A stretch of DNA of 64,000 nt, from NCBI GenBank assembly GCA_036346375.1, contig CM070503.1, positions 4,340,001 through 4,404,000 of the forward strand. The letters are read 5' to 3'. The first letter of the stretch is position 1; each line of letters opens with the position of its first letter. Shown piece by piece: positions 10,851 through 21,533 of the stretch. Position numbers and translations under genes: made by a program. The notes below the pieces were generated by a model. That model made no database searches, was not told the origin of the DNA, and was given only the letters and a program-made list of their open reading frames with translations. Origin of the DNA: Guadua angustifolia. Its lineage: Eukaryota; Streptophyta; Magnoliopsida; Poales; Poaceae.

Positions 10851-13800
10851 TCATATCCTGAGAGGCTGGTTCCCAGATCTGGCTTGGTCAGCTTTCAGTC
10901 TCTTCCTCTGCCGTGATCTGATCTCGGCCGTCTCTTGGAATGGGTTGGGCCCACTGGAGTCCTCCTTTGCTTTCCTGACCTTCCTCCTCCTTCCACTGTC
11001 CTCATCCCTGGGAATAAAGATCAGATGAGTGAATTCTGTTCTTTGATGTATAAAAGTTGCAAACTGAAAGCATTCAAACATCACAGGACTATAATGGAAT
11101 AAACGTGAAACCCAGATCAATGGAAAAGTTCTTAAGAATTATGTTCTTCCATAAACAGTGCTAAGGGCTTGCTATTCATCTCGGATCCTAGCCACTTTGC
11201 AAAGCAGAATGATGCTGCATGCCTGCATCAGCATATTCTGTTATGGTTCTGAAACCTGTTATAGTCATAACCCAAGAACCAGCATGTTCTTGCCAGTGGC
11301 TGGGTAACCAAAGTTCAGCCATAGTCGGTTTGATTGGCATTCAGGACCCCCAGCGAGGGTTCTCACCAATTTCAGTATCGACAACAAAATTCAAACATCT
11401 AGCATCTATACACACACACAGAGAGACTAACCATTCATCTAGCACATAGCCAATGCTGTTGGTCCTTGGATACTGAAACTCTGTTGCCTGAGTATTTGGC
11501 ATGTCAATGTCATCCCATCGTGGAACTGCAAAAAGAAAATGATAAGATATAAATATGTAATATTGATGGCAGGATAGGAAAAATCAAAAATGAGAAAAAT
11601 ACATGGTTTACACATTTCTGTGAGGTTGCACATATATGCGTACAAGAGAGGAGAGTTATGTGCTAACCAGTAATTTCTCTTAAACCCCTTGTAAGGATAT
11701 TAAAATGCCAGGAGGCTCTCTCATTTGCATGTGCGCAATTTCTTGAATCGGTCTGATTTGCCACAGAGCTTGTACATGAGCTTGGTAGCTCACAAGCAAG
11801 TGTTGGATCCTTGCCTTTCTTACCCATGGGAAGGTCAGCAGCACTTGTTGAGTCTCCAGCAAGATGTTGTTCCTTATTGAACATCTGATCACCATTATCA
11901 GAACTTGCAGAGGCACGGGAGCATTTCCGTTTATGGGATTTACATGATATGTCCTTAGTACGAACAGTTTCTGAAGTAGATGTCTGCTGATCATTGGCAA
12001 TGCTTTCAATGTCCATAGAAAATGTAGACCGCCTTTTATTTCTTTTGTGTTTAATTTTCTTGCGCAGTTTTAGTGCAGCCAGTAACAGTAGTTTGGGCCC
12101 CAAAAACAAGTTAACAACTGGATACTTCACACGCTTTTTTGACTTAAAATCCATCTTGCTATGGCGTGGATCCTTATCTAACACCTGTGCAAAGTCTTCA
12201 GAGCAGATCACCTGTGCAGAATCTTCAGAGCAGACCACCTGTGCCGAGTCTTCAGAACAGATTCGCTTCTCAGAGTTGACCTGCCCAACCCCCAGCGCAA
12301 TATTCTGCACAGAAGCCTGCAGAAGAAGTGTTTGACAAATCAAGTCACATATCAATTTGATAACTTCTTTTTCATGAAACAGAGCAGCAGTAAGCACATG
12401 CTATATCCAGTGTTACATGGGGTCATGGCATGCATATCAATATATCGTTGTGTAAAAAACCCAACTACCCAAAGAAAAGGGAGGGAAAGGCTGGGTTCGT
12501 ACCTGATCCTCTGCATTTGCTATATGATCAGTGTCCTTCACAGAAAGCTCCTTCACCGTAGCCTGCCCAACATCCAGTGTATTATTCAGCACTGAAGTCT
12601 GCAGAAGCAATAATTAACATATCAACCTACATATATCGGTATACATGCACAGGGCAGCAGCAAACACATGATATATCCAGTGTTACATGGGGCCATGGCA
12701 TGCACATCATCATGTAAAAACACAAAAATAGAAGGAAGGGACAAGTGGTTGGTTGGATACCTGCTCCTCTGTATATGCTATATTGTCAGTGTCTTTCGCA
12801 GAAAGCTCCTTCACTGCAACTATTTCATCATGTTGCTTCACAGGCTCTGCTGACTCCTTTGCTTCATTACTACTGGTTAAATTTTCTCTACTGGATATTG
12901 TTGCGTTAATAACAGCAGTATCCTACCATGTTGGCAAAAGAGAGCAATAGAGTCAACATCAAGTTTTTGAAATTCAAAAGTAAGCAAAAACCAATGCAAA
13001 CAAAACATGATTACCTTAGTTGGGATGGTTTGTACAATAGCCGCTGTATTACTTATATCGAGAGTTGGTTTGCAAAATGGATCTGTTCGAGGTTCAGAAG
13101 CCTGGCCGTTTGCCCCCAACAATCCATCAGCACCATTGCATGTAGCAAAGGCAGCAGGGGTGTCTTTGCCTGAATCAGTAAATGCACCATCAGGTTCTAG
13201 TTTCTGTTCCTGCAATGGCTTCTCATATGCCTTCTGATCATGAAGAGCAATAACATCAGGCTGTGCTGGAGATGTTATCTCCTTTTGACTATCTGATGTT
13301 GTTTCATTTGTTTTAGTGGGCAAGGTAGCAGCAGTGTCTAGATGTATGTAAGGAACTTTCTGTACTGAGCCTGTGCCATTGTTTTGGGATGCTGCACCTT
13401 CAATAACCTTAGTGTTGCTCTGATTTTTTGAACACTGGTCTTGTGAAGTGTTGCTAATAGTGCTAGTTTGACCATTATCTGAGGCCTGCTTCTGCAACTT
13501 CACATCGCCATTGATAAATGAGGAAACATTTAATGCTGTTTCCACCAAACCATTTCGAATTGTGCCATTCACACCTGTAATCTTCTCAGAGATCAATTTC
13601 TTTTCCGACAAATTAGCAGCACCATTACCTTTATGCATCACTGAGCTCCTCACTTTGTCACGCACATAGAATAACATATAGGCTTTCTGCCTCAGTACAT
13701 CTGCCTCGTGAACTTGGTGAACCTGGAGGTATCCATAAATAACGAGCATGTGGAACAAAGAGCTTAAAAAAAGGTACACAGGGGCAAGAAAAAGGATCCC

Positions 13801-16757
13801 CACCCTGCTCTCAAACCGAATGCTTACCCACACCCTCCCCTCTTTGGTCACACACTCCAAATCCAACCACCCCCAGCCACAACCCCAAACCTTTAAAACA
13901 GTAGACCCTTACAGAACATAGAGCATCAAGAAATAAATATCAATCTACCTGACAAAATGAGCTCTCTGACATTCATGTGGTAAAATATGCTTGACAGGCG
14001 GATAGATCAACTGATCCTCAAACAACTAATACACAAGCAATGTGGAACTATTATTTGGAAATGAGAAATATATCAACAAGGTAACTCCTGACATCTCTGA
14101 GCAGAGGAGCCTCGTTTCAAAGGAAATAAATATCAAAGGGTGGACTTAGCGACTGAAGTATTTGAAAATTGTCTGATGTTCTTTGGATTTTTTTTTTTGG
14201 GGTAACTAGACTGGACAAGACATGGTAAATGGAGGTTCGCAAAGGAAGAATAAAGATGAGGAATCTTCACAATAAAAATGTTTCAAGAGGTGCCACACTG
14301 CCACTTGCATAATTAGTACAAAAAGGTCGCCCAAAAGATTAGCAGTAAGTTAAGATGCGCACAAATTCATTGCAAAACCAAAAATATATATATACCTGGT
14401 TATCATCAAGATTGTGCCATACTCCACTGGAAGTCCGAACAAAACAATAATAATGACCTGACTGTGTATTCCAACCAGCATGAACCAAAACACCATAAAG
14501 GCTGTATCTGAAATCCATACCCTTCACATATAAACATAATTGGTGTGAGCAGTAAGAAGAACAAATCCAAAACAATGATAAGAAAAGCTAATGCTTTCAT
14601 AAACTATTTACTCACTTCTGAATTGCTGACAAATGGCTTCAAGTTCAAAGTTGGTTGAAAATTAACTTTTTTATCAATCTTTTGATGAGGGTTGAAAGGA
14701 CTAAAGCGCTTCAGATGAATTGTTAATACATCAGGAGCCTTATCAATTGTAAACCTTTTCTTGGCCACAACTTTTTGCCTGCAGCGCTGGCAGTTGTACT
14801 GCTCTTCCCCGCCATCTAATAGCTCTTCTTCAGTAAAATTTTGAAGTGCTTTCACCAAAGTAGCAGCATTGGCAATTTCAAGACTGAGATCCAAGAAAGG
14901 ATCAAATTTGTTGGAACAGTGTGAGCACCTTGTGCATCTCACCTGTAATGTGTGTATATACACAGCCAGTCAGTGATGACATGGGAACTATAGTTTTCTT
15001 TGATATTACTTGTACCCAAGTAATTGAGCAATTGACACAATGTACCTGACTTCTTAAGCGGCCACCAAATATTCTGTGAACTCGACTCTTCTCATAAGCA
15101 CTTGGAGACTCGCTTGGTACACCAGATGGTAAACAGCATTTGTGCATGGACTCAAGTAAGTTAACCATTAGCTCATGCGCATCTTCCTGCCTAGAGTTGC
15201 GAAAACTACGAGAAATGCCTGTCTTGCAGTTAAAGATTGCACATTTCGATGATGATTGAATCAAATGTAGATAGAAAGGGTGTTCCGGATTTAAATTAGA
15301 AGAAAAGGAGTTGTTTGATTAAGCTAAAGCACATGAAAGGATACATCTTAAGTTCTTGACAAACTGCATCGGTGTCAATATCTTCCCAGTTGACTGTAGA
15401 GCACACCTAACATGGTTCTGAAGAGCACATAATGCACAGAATCCGGCAGTCCGGCCTTAACAATATTATAAACTAGATTAGAAGTAGTCACAAAAATAAC
15501 ACTTGCCAATGAAAAAAGAAAATTATGTTCAATAGTTCTCTGATAAATGATAAGGCTTACAAAACTAGAACAGGTGATGATATACACACATTTATCTACT
15601 AGGGTTGAATGAAATTGGAAATTTCCATCAAGGATTTTAAACTAAAGTTTTGTTCAATCCAAAAGAATAGTTTCATTGATTGGAACGTTGTCTCAGAAAG
15701 CAATAATTGCCTTGCAACTGCAACATAACAAGCAGCTTTGGATAACAACCAATGCACATCTAAAGACCGGTAAGAGAGGGGAAATCGATCCAAGGGCTGA
15801 AGGCCGCCACTCCACCAGGTCGTATACTCCATGAAACATTTTGCCAGAAAATCCAGAGTGCTCAAAGACAACAACAAAGGCTGTTTCACTGCTTGGGACT
15901 TCCACAGGCAACATCATCGTACCATGAGGAATATCTAGATGGCTGGTTGCGAGTGGCAGAAAACTTACATGAGGACTTGTGCTTCCCGCTCTGCAGGTAG
16001 GCCACGAACGGCTCAGTATACGTCAAGCATTGCAGAACCGAGTTGAGGTAGCACGTGTTGCCGAGATTATGCAAGCCAGCCCCCTGTGTAACATACACCA
16101 GGGCACCTCAGTGAATTCACTTTTAAAACCTCATGTTTCAGGTGAATGGGCAGATTCCCCAAGTAGAATGAAATGGAGATGATTAAAAAAAACAGCCAAA
16201 TTTCAAATGAAGAAGAGCAAATTCATTTTTTTTGGGCAGAACTAACTCCAAAATGGAATCGAATGGTAACAAAACAGCAATACAGCTAAACATCTATGCA
16301 CAAAACGCAGGGAAACAAGAGCAGAAACAACAAATCATCATTCCCGAAGCAAAATCCATAAAGGTTGCATTTTTTCTTAACCAAAAACCTAAAAAAAAAC
16401 TAGTGTCCAGACAACTTAAATCCACCGAACTACGGCGCTAGTGGCGAACGTAAACAAATTGCAGAAAAAATTGCATGTTTACACACTCACAATTCTCCGC
16501 AAGTAGATCCTCGCAGCGCTAAGCTCCCGATCGAACCCACTCCGGCTAGCCTCCCCCTTCTCCAACCTCTTGCCCTGCCCCTCGCCTCTCGCCGCAGCCG
16601 CCACCACCACGCGCTTATCGGCGTCCGGGTTCAATCTCTCCACCCCAAATCCCCCTGCTACTCCCGCCGCAGCCGCAGCAGCAGCCGCATGCGGCCTCGT
16701 CGCGGCGTGGAACTCTATCCTCCGGTGCATCACCCCCTCCGCCGCCGCCTCGCCCAT
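10851..16757 (-). CDS. Ubiquitin-specific protease, UBP23/25-like
   Basis: This is a C19 deubiquitinase that would remove ubiquitin from proteins. Twelve coding exons join in frame to 994 codons: 16491-16757, 15969-16083, 15345-15455, 15046-15218, 14616-14942, 14396-14521, 13015-13722, 12761-12922, 12503-12598, 11668-12316, 11432-11525 and 10851-11007. The Cys box GAGLHNLGNTCYLNSVLQCL gives catalytic Cys100; the His box (HAGWNTQSGHYYCFV) gives His354. Zinc-ribbon cysteine pairs (RCTRCSHC, YNCQRC) are intact. After the catalytic domain (about residues 90-390) comes a long Ser/Thr/Asn-rich tail, a basic KKIKHKRNKRR-type stretch that may be a nuclear or nucleolar signal, and the conserved C-terminal block VPRWDDID...KADQARSGNQPLRI. 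The start at 16757 is preferred over an in-frame ATG at 16790 because MGEAAAEGV fits the family. The substrate is unknown. Confidence 0.94.
12182..12262 (-). repeat. Three 27-bp coding repeats in the protease tail
   Basis: Exon 10 of the ubiquitin protease contains three tandem nine-residue units reading CSEDSAQVV, CSEDSAQVI and CSEDFAQVL, at 12236-12262, 12209-12235 and 12182-12208. The units keep frame, so they add length without breaking the protein. They lie in the disordered tail, outside the catalytic domain. Confidence 0.85.
12383..12825 (-). repeat. Tandem exon duplication in the protease gene (exons 8 and 9)
   Basis: The 3' part of exon 8 encodes VKELSAKDTDNIAYTEEQ and exon 9 encodes VKELSVKDTDHIANAEDQ. 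The introns that follow are also alike: 12655-12760 and 12383-12502 share CACATG-TATATCCAGTGTTACATGGGG and CATGGCATGCA blocks. The start of exon 9 (TSVLNNTLDVGQA) in turn resembles the start of exon 10 (ASVQNIALGVGQV), as do the CTGCAGAAG splice-site surrounds. A unit of about 260-280 bases spanning an exon and part of an intron was therefore duplicated at least once. Confidence 0.85.
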
Positions 16758-16998
16758 TCTAGGGTTTCGCGCCCGAGTAGCGGCGAGCAAGCATATCGGG
16801 GCCTGGGTTTAGGAAAAGTTATTTTGGAGATAATTTCCGGATCAAACCTGCGCCTTCGATCGATTGGGGGACCGGTTGACTTGATTGGTGTGGCGCTCTG
16901 CGTTTTTTTCTTTTCTTTGTGTTTTTTTTAGAATTATTACTAATTTGATGATATCTTTACTAAAATTTTGATGAGAATCTCTCAGTGTAATATATGAC

Positions 16999-17362
16999 TA
17001 GGGCTGTAAAAAAAACTCGAGACTCGCAAACGACTTGAGCTCGGCTCGAGCTCGTGAGTCTAACCGAGCCGAGTTCGAATAGTTTGTGAACCTACTCGAG
17101 TCTGAATCGAGCTTCCTTAAATCGAGCTTTCTTGAGTTTGTTACCGAGTTTTCTCAAACTAAGTTTACTCGAGCTTGTTACCGAGCTTACAAAATAACCG
17201 AGTTTATTTGAGCTTACCGAGCTTATCAAGCTTAGTCGAGCCTGCTCGAGTCTAGACTGAGCCGAGCTCGAGCCTGAGTTGAGGCTCAAGCTCGATTCAA
17301 ACCTTACCGAGCTCGAACCTGGAGGGCCAGGCTCACTCGAACTCGGCTCATTTACAGTCGTA
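16999..17362. mobile_element. hAT-type MITE rich in CGAGCT-like motifs
   Basis: The ends are TAGGGCTGTAAA at the left and its partner TTTACAGTCGTA at the right. They are flanked by 8-base direct copies, TATATGAC (16991-16998) and TATACGAC (17363-17370), 7 of 8 matching. The interior is made of many degenerate ACTCGAG / GAGCTCG / ACCGAGCT words on both strands. The termini and 8-base duplication point to hAT. It lies just upstream of the ubiquitin protease gene. Confidence 0.75.
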
Positions 17363-17370
17363 TATACGAC

Positions 17371-18836
17371 GGTATCTCTTTTTTTCCCTCATTTTTTTCT
17401 CTCTGGAAGGCTCTCTTGTAGCCACATTTGGCGACATTTCGTTTATTTCCTATTATCTTCCTCTTAAACTTAAAAAATATCTTTATATTATTATTACTAC
17501 TATTTTTTTTAAAAAAAAATATTTTTAACTATTTTCAAAAGATTTTTAACAAATTTTTTAAATCAAAAGTTTTTTAGTTGAAACATTTCAAACCGAAAGG
17601 TTTATAAGTCAAAACTTTTTGAACCCAAAGTTCTCTAAGCCGAAACTTTTTTTTACACCGAAAAGTGAACGAATTTAATTGAAAGTTTCAAATCAAAATT
17701 TTTTTATATCAGAGAAGGAATAAGTGGGAAAAAGAAAAGGAAGAGAATAGGGGGCGAGGCGCCACGTGGGATTTTGTCCTCACCAAAGAACGATGATAGT
17801 AGCCTTTAATTAGCGATGCCCTGTTTTGTTTGGCCTGGAATGAACGGCTGGAATTAGACGAGCGGGAGCCATTGGCAGATCTGAAGCGTTTGTTTTGTGG
17901 GCCCCTTTTCTGTAGCTTTGTGGTTTTGGAAACTTGGTGCGGCGTTATGGAGCTTTGGAGTTTGGACGATGGTTGTTTTGCATTTTGACCCTTGCGTTAT
18001 TGGAATATCGTGTCGAGAATCTTTTACGTTTGCAGAAGATACGACCTCGGAAAACCAAATCTTCCCCCTCATCACTTTTTTTTAAAGTGCTTTGACAAAA
18101 AAATTTGCAAAAATAGTCCTCTTCTGCATATCACAAAAAAACACCTTTTGTGTTACACGGCCGTCGATGTGCCATGGTAATGTAGCATAGAATTCTGCAA
18201 TGGGGAAGATGACCATTTTTGTAATTTTTTAGAATGAAATTATTTTTGCAAAAAAAAAAAAGGCCAAATAAGTGATGAACTCCAAAACATTCTCTGATGA
18301 TACTCCCGAACGCAAGTTATGCAAGTTTTGCTGCAGAAGAGAGAACATGTCCCCCTTCTGTTATTTTAAGAAATATCAGAAGAGAGAACACATGGGCATG
18401 GCCGCATGTAATGTAATCATGTAACTCCTCCGACATGCAATGGACGGCCGCGATCCTGGTGCAGCGACTCAGCAAGAAATTCAAGCTTCTCCGGAGCCTC
18501 TTCTCTTTGGTTAAATGGTTAATGGCAGCCACCATTGGGCAGAAAACCCGGGAAATCAGCTCCTTATGCAACTGTTTTCCATTGAAAATGCAGTTAAATC
18601 ACACAAGGCCAGCTACGTCCCTATCCACACGAGTCATGAGATAGCTGGAGCAGCAATTTTGATTTTGGGAATACAGCAGAAGCGAAGTGTACGCGGAGAA
18701 GAAGGCAAGGATGATCAAACAGGCCATAGGGTCTCGGTTCAGGCCGGCAAAAGCGACGAAGCCGATGATTGGAATTTGGATTGGTTGGGCACGTAGCTCC
18801 CAATTCCAACCTGAACCGAGTTGGCAATGCCGGATT
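17371..18836. other. Intergenic, no gene recognised
   Basis: AT-rich low-complexity sequence to about 17740 is followed by mixed sequence. Open frames at 18317-18644 exist on both strands and have no recognisable domains. Nothing else was supported. Confidence 0.45.
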
Positions 18837-19087
18837 AAGGCCCCGCCTGGTTAGGTTTAGGCTTTTTGTTTATAGTTTGAAGCCAGTTTTTTGGTTTAAA
18901 TAGTTTAAAAGCTAATGGCTTTAATACGTGATGGAGGTGGGTAATTTTTATCTAACTTTAATGTTATTAGTCTAAGACCAACTATAAATAAACTAAAAAA
19001 AACCTCTTTTCAGTGGATTTTAGCTTTTAGTTATGGCAATGTATCCTGTGCATCATGGCATAAAATGTCTGTGTAGTCTTGCATCAA

Positions 19088-19358
19088 TAAAAAAGTCGTG
19101 AAAAATTCTGAAAAAATTGTAGATGTATTTCATAGATTACTCTACCTATGTATGAAGTTTCAAAATCAAATTTATTATATATCAAGAGTTACCAAAAAGA
19201 GAAAAATCTACAAGTTTTAAGAATTAAAACTTGTCAGAATTTTCTCTTTTTTGTAACTCTTGATATATAATGAATTTGAATCTACAATTTTATATATAGG
19301 TAGAGTAATCTATGAAGTATATCTATAATTTTTTTCAGAATTTTTCACGACTTTTTTA
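19088..19358. repeat. Long hairpin (inverted repeat, arms ~130 bp, loop of a few bases)
   Basis: The left arm (19088-19220) begins AAAAAAGTCGTGAAAAATTC and the right arm (19224-19358) is its near-complement, ending at CACGACTTTTTT. The arms meet at CAAGTTTTAA-GAA-TTAAAACTTG. Identity is roughly 85-90 percent along the arms. It probably is a foldback MITE: the surrounding sequence at about 18840-19532 has weak outer inverted ends (AGGCCCCGCCTGG near 18839 against CATATTTGACCTAAG-type sequence near 19530), but no duplication was fixed. Confidence 0.8.
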
Positions 19359-20530
19359 ATTAGATACAGCATGATGTGTCTGTGAGGCTTTACTTTGTCT
19401 TATGAATCGTTACGCTTTTTAGTATATAGAGACTTATGACTTTTTAAAAGTCTAGATAAAAAACTAGTCGTTTGTTTAATTTTAGCTTTTTAGATTTTAA
19501 ACCGATGAAAAATTCTAAACAAATATGACCTAAGTAGCAGGTTGGCGACGAGCGATAGTTCCATCCGTTTCGCTATTTCGTTGGAGACTAGCGATGGCCA
19601 AGTTGACGGTCAAAATCGATTCAGGAACAAATGTCAATGTCTGGTAATCCATGACTGCCTCCTCTTTCTGAATCATGCGTGTCCCTTCTGATGGATACCT
19701 GTGACCTTCGATTTGTTGGTGTCTGCTGGCCACGAGAAACCAACTGATGCCCCCCACGATGCCGTTATGCACCACAAAGAAATGAAAATACTGTATTAGG
19801 AAGCTTCAAAGGAGACCAGGAATTATAATTTCTTTGCAGACAGTTGACGTGCCTCCAAACCCCTTTTGGCGCAGCAAAGCTTGTGGAGTAGCAGCACATT
19901 AAACAACACACGAGCCGATTTTAGACAGCCATCATCATCATCATCAACCAAACCACTAGCCAGCTTAACTTGAGCTTCCAGCTACCTTCGATACAGAAAA
20001 CTGCAAATGTTTCCATTCAGGAATTACCTGAATCTGCTTAGAGTAGCCTATTGAGCTTCATGCAGTACTAATCAGCTCACTCAAAAGTTAAAGCTCAATC
20101 CTCGCAAGAACATAGAAAATTCCAATATTCTAAACATGCCTTACTTAAACTTATCAAGGAAAGCGCTTTCAATAAACATTTCAACGTAATCTTCTTTACG
20201 TGCTGCTTGGTTAAGGCCTTCATGTGCCACCTGACTGCTTGGTTAAGGCCTTCATACGCATTCACGCAGCTTGGCGGCATTGCTAACCACCAACCACCGA
20301 CCCCACCCGGATCCCCAAATCGCACACCATTCGCTCTCTCATCATTCGTTTTTTTTTTCTGTTAATAAAATCCTTCGTGTCACTTTAACTGGCGTAGAAA
20401 TTAGAGCACCCAACAGAAAAAAAAGGTAAAAATTGAAAAGGAAAATAATTGCGAAAGCATCTGACGTTTCGTCCCCAGTAAGAAGAAACTGATATTTTGT
20501 TTCTAACGCAACAATTAAAACAAACACTTA
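19359..20530. other. Intergenic, no gene recognised
   Basis: There are short open frames only. A small direct repeat (GCTTGGTTAAGGCCTTCAT, at about 20207 and 20238) is the only structure noticed. Confidence 0.45.
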
Positions 20531-20759
20531 GGGTGTGTTTGATTTCTTGTATCAAGTGATATATGTATGAGATGATTAAAAAAAGTCATCCATGTATTTG
20601 GTTACTTGAATGGAATCATCCTATTATGAATAGTGAGATACAAATTTTAAAAATATTCACTATAGATGCTAAATCATTCTATTCATCTAAAATAATGGAA
20701 CCAAATCGTACAGGATTTTCTCATCTCATCCAACATTATCCCACTAAACAAACACACCC
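20531..20759. mobile_element. Tourist-like MITE
   Basis: The element of about 229 bases begins GGGTGTGTTTGATTTCTTG and ends with CTAAACAAACACACCC, so the first 12 bases are inverted at the end. TTA precedes it and TTC follows it, in keeping with the TTA-type 3-base duplication of PIF/Harbinger MITEs after one mutation. It is AT-rich and has no coding capacity. Confidence 0.7.
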
Positions 20760-21533
20760 TTCTCGAATGTACTCTATAAAACACCATTTGTAAGTTAGTT
20801 TTGTACTGGTCATTTCTGGACTTATTTAACAAAATGGAAAAAGAAAAGAAAAATAAACTCTTGATCTGGCACATTGAACTTCATAGGAAATGGTTAACTA
20901 GGAAAAGTCTGAATATAAACATGAAGTTGACTAAAAAAAATGTTGAAAATCAAACAAATATTTCATGCCCTACATCTTGCCCATCAATACTTTTCTACTG
21001 AAATACCAAATAAAAAAATTAAGAGGGAAATACAAAAAAACTCTTATCGTCTTTTAAGGGGTAGAGTAAAAGAACATCTAAAAAGAGATTAACAGCTGCG
21101 CCTGAAACTAATTAAATTTAGTCAAACGCCCATGCTTATCGTCTTCCTGCTTCTTTCTCCTCCTCGCCCAACTCCAATCCGTTTTTTTGTCTCCATTTCC
21201 CAAATTACCACCTAATTCTACGAAAACACACCTAATTTCTCCTTGCTCTTCGATTTCAAACTCCTAATTCGGAGTTCTCTTCAACAAGATTTCTCGGAGC
21301 CGGAGCCGGAGCAGTTCTTGTTTTTTGTTCCCCCGCAACCTTCCCGCTGTATGTATTGCTGCAATTAGCGGCCGAAATCCCGCAAGGCTGAGCGGTTCTT
21401 GGAGGCACCTCCTTCAGGCTTCAGTCGTATTGCAAGTTGGCGATCCAAATCGATTGTTGGAGTCCAGCAGCTATTGGAGTTCTTGCTGACCAAAAATTGG
21501 TGCAGAGATCGGAGTTGTTGATTTGGCCGAGCC
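20760..21533 (+). promoter_or_regulatory. Upstream region and probable 5' UTR of the formin gene
   Basis: The last 400 bases before the formin ATG change from AT-rich to pyrimidine- and GC-rich (TTCTTTCTCCTCCTCGCCC, then CTCGGAGCCGGAGCCGGAGC), typical of a plant 5' leader. I could not place a TATA box with confidence. Confidence 0.4.

Noticed and set aside
18837..19532. A larger TIR element enclosing the hairpin
   Set aside because: The suggested outer ends match at only about 10 of 17 bases and no target duplication was found, so only the hairpin is reported as a feature.
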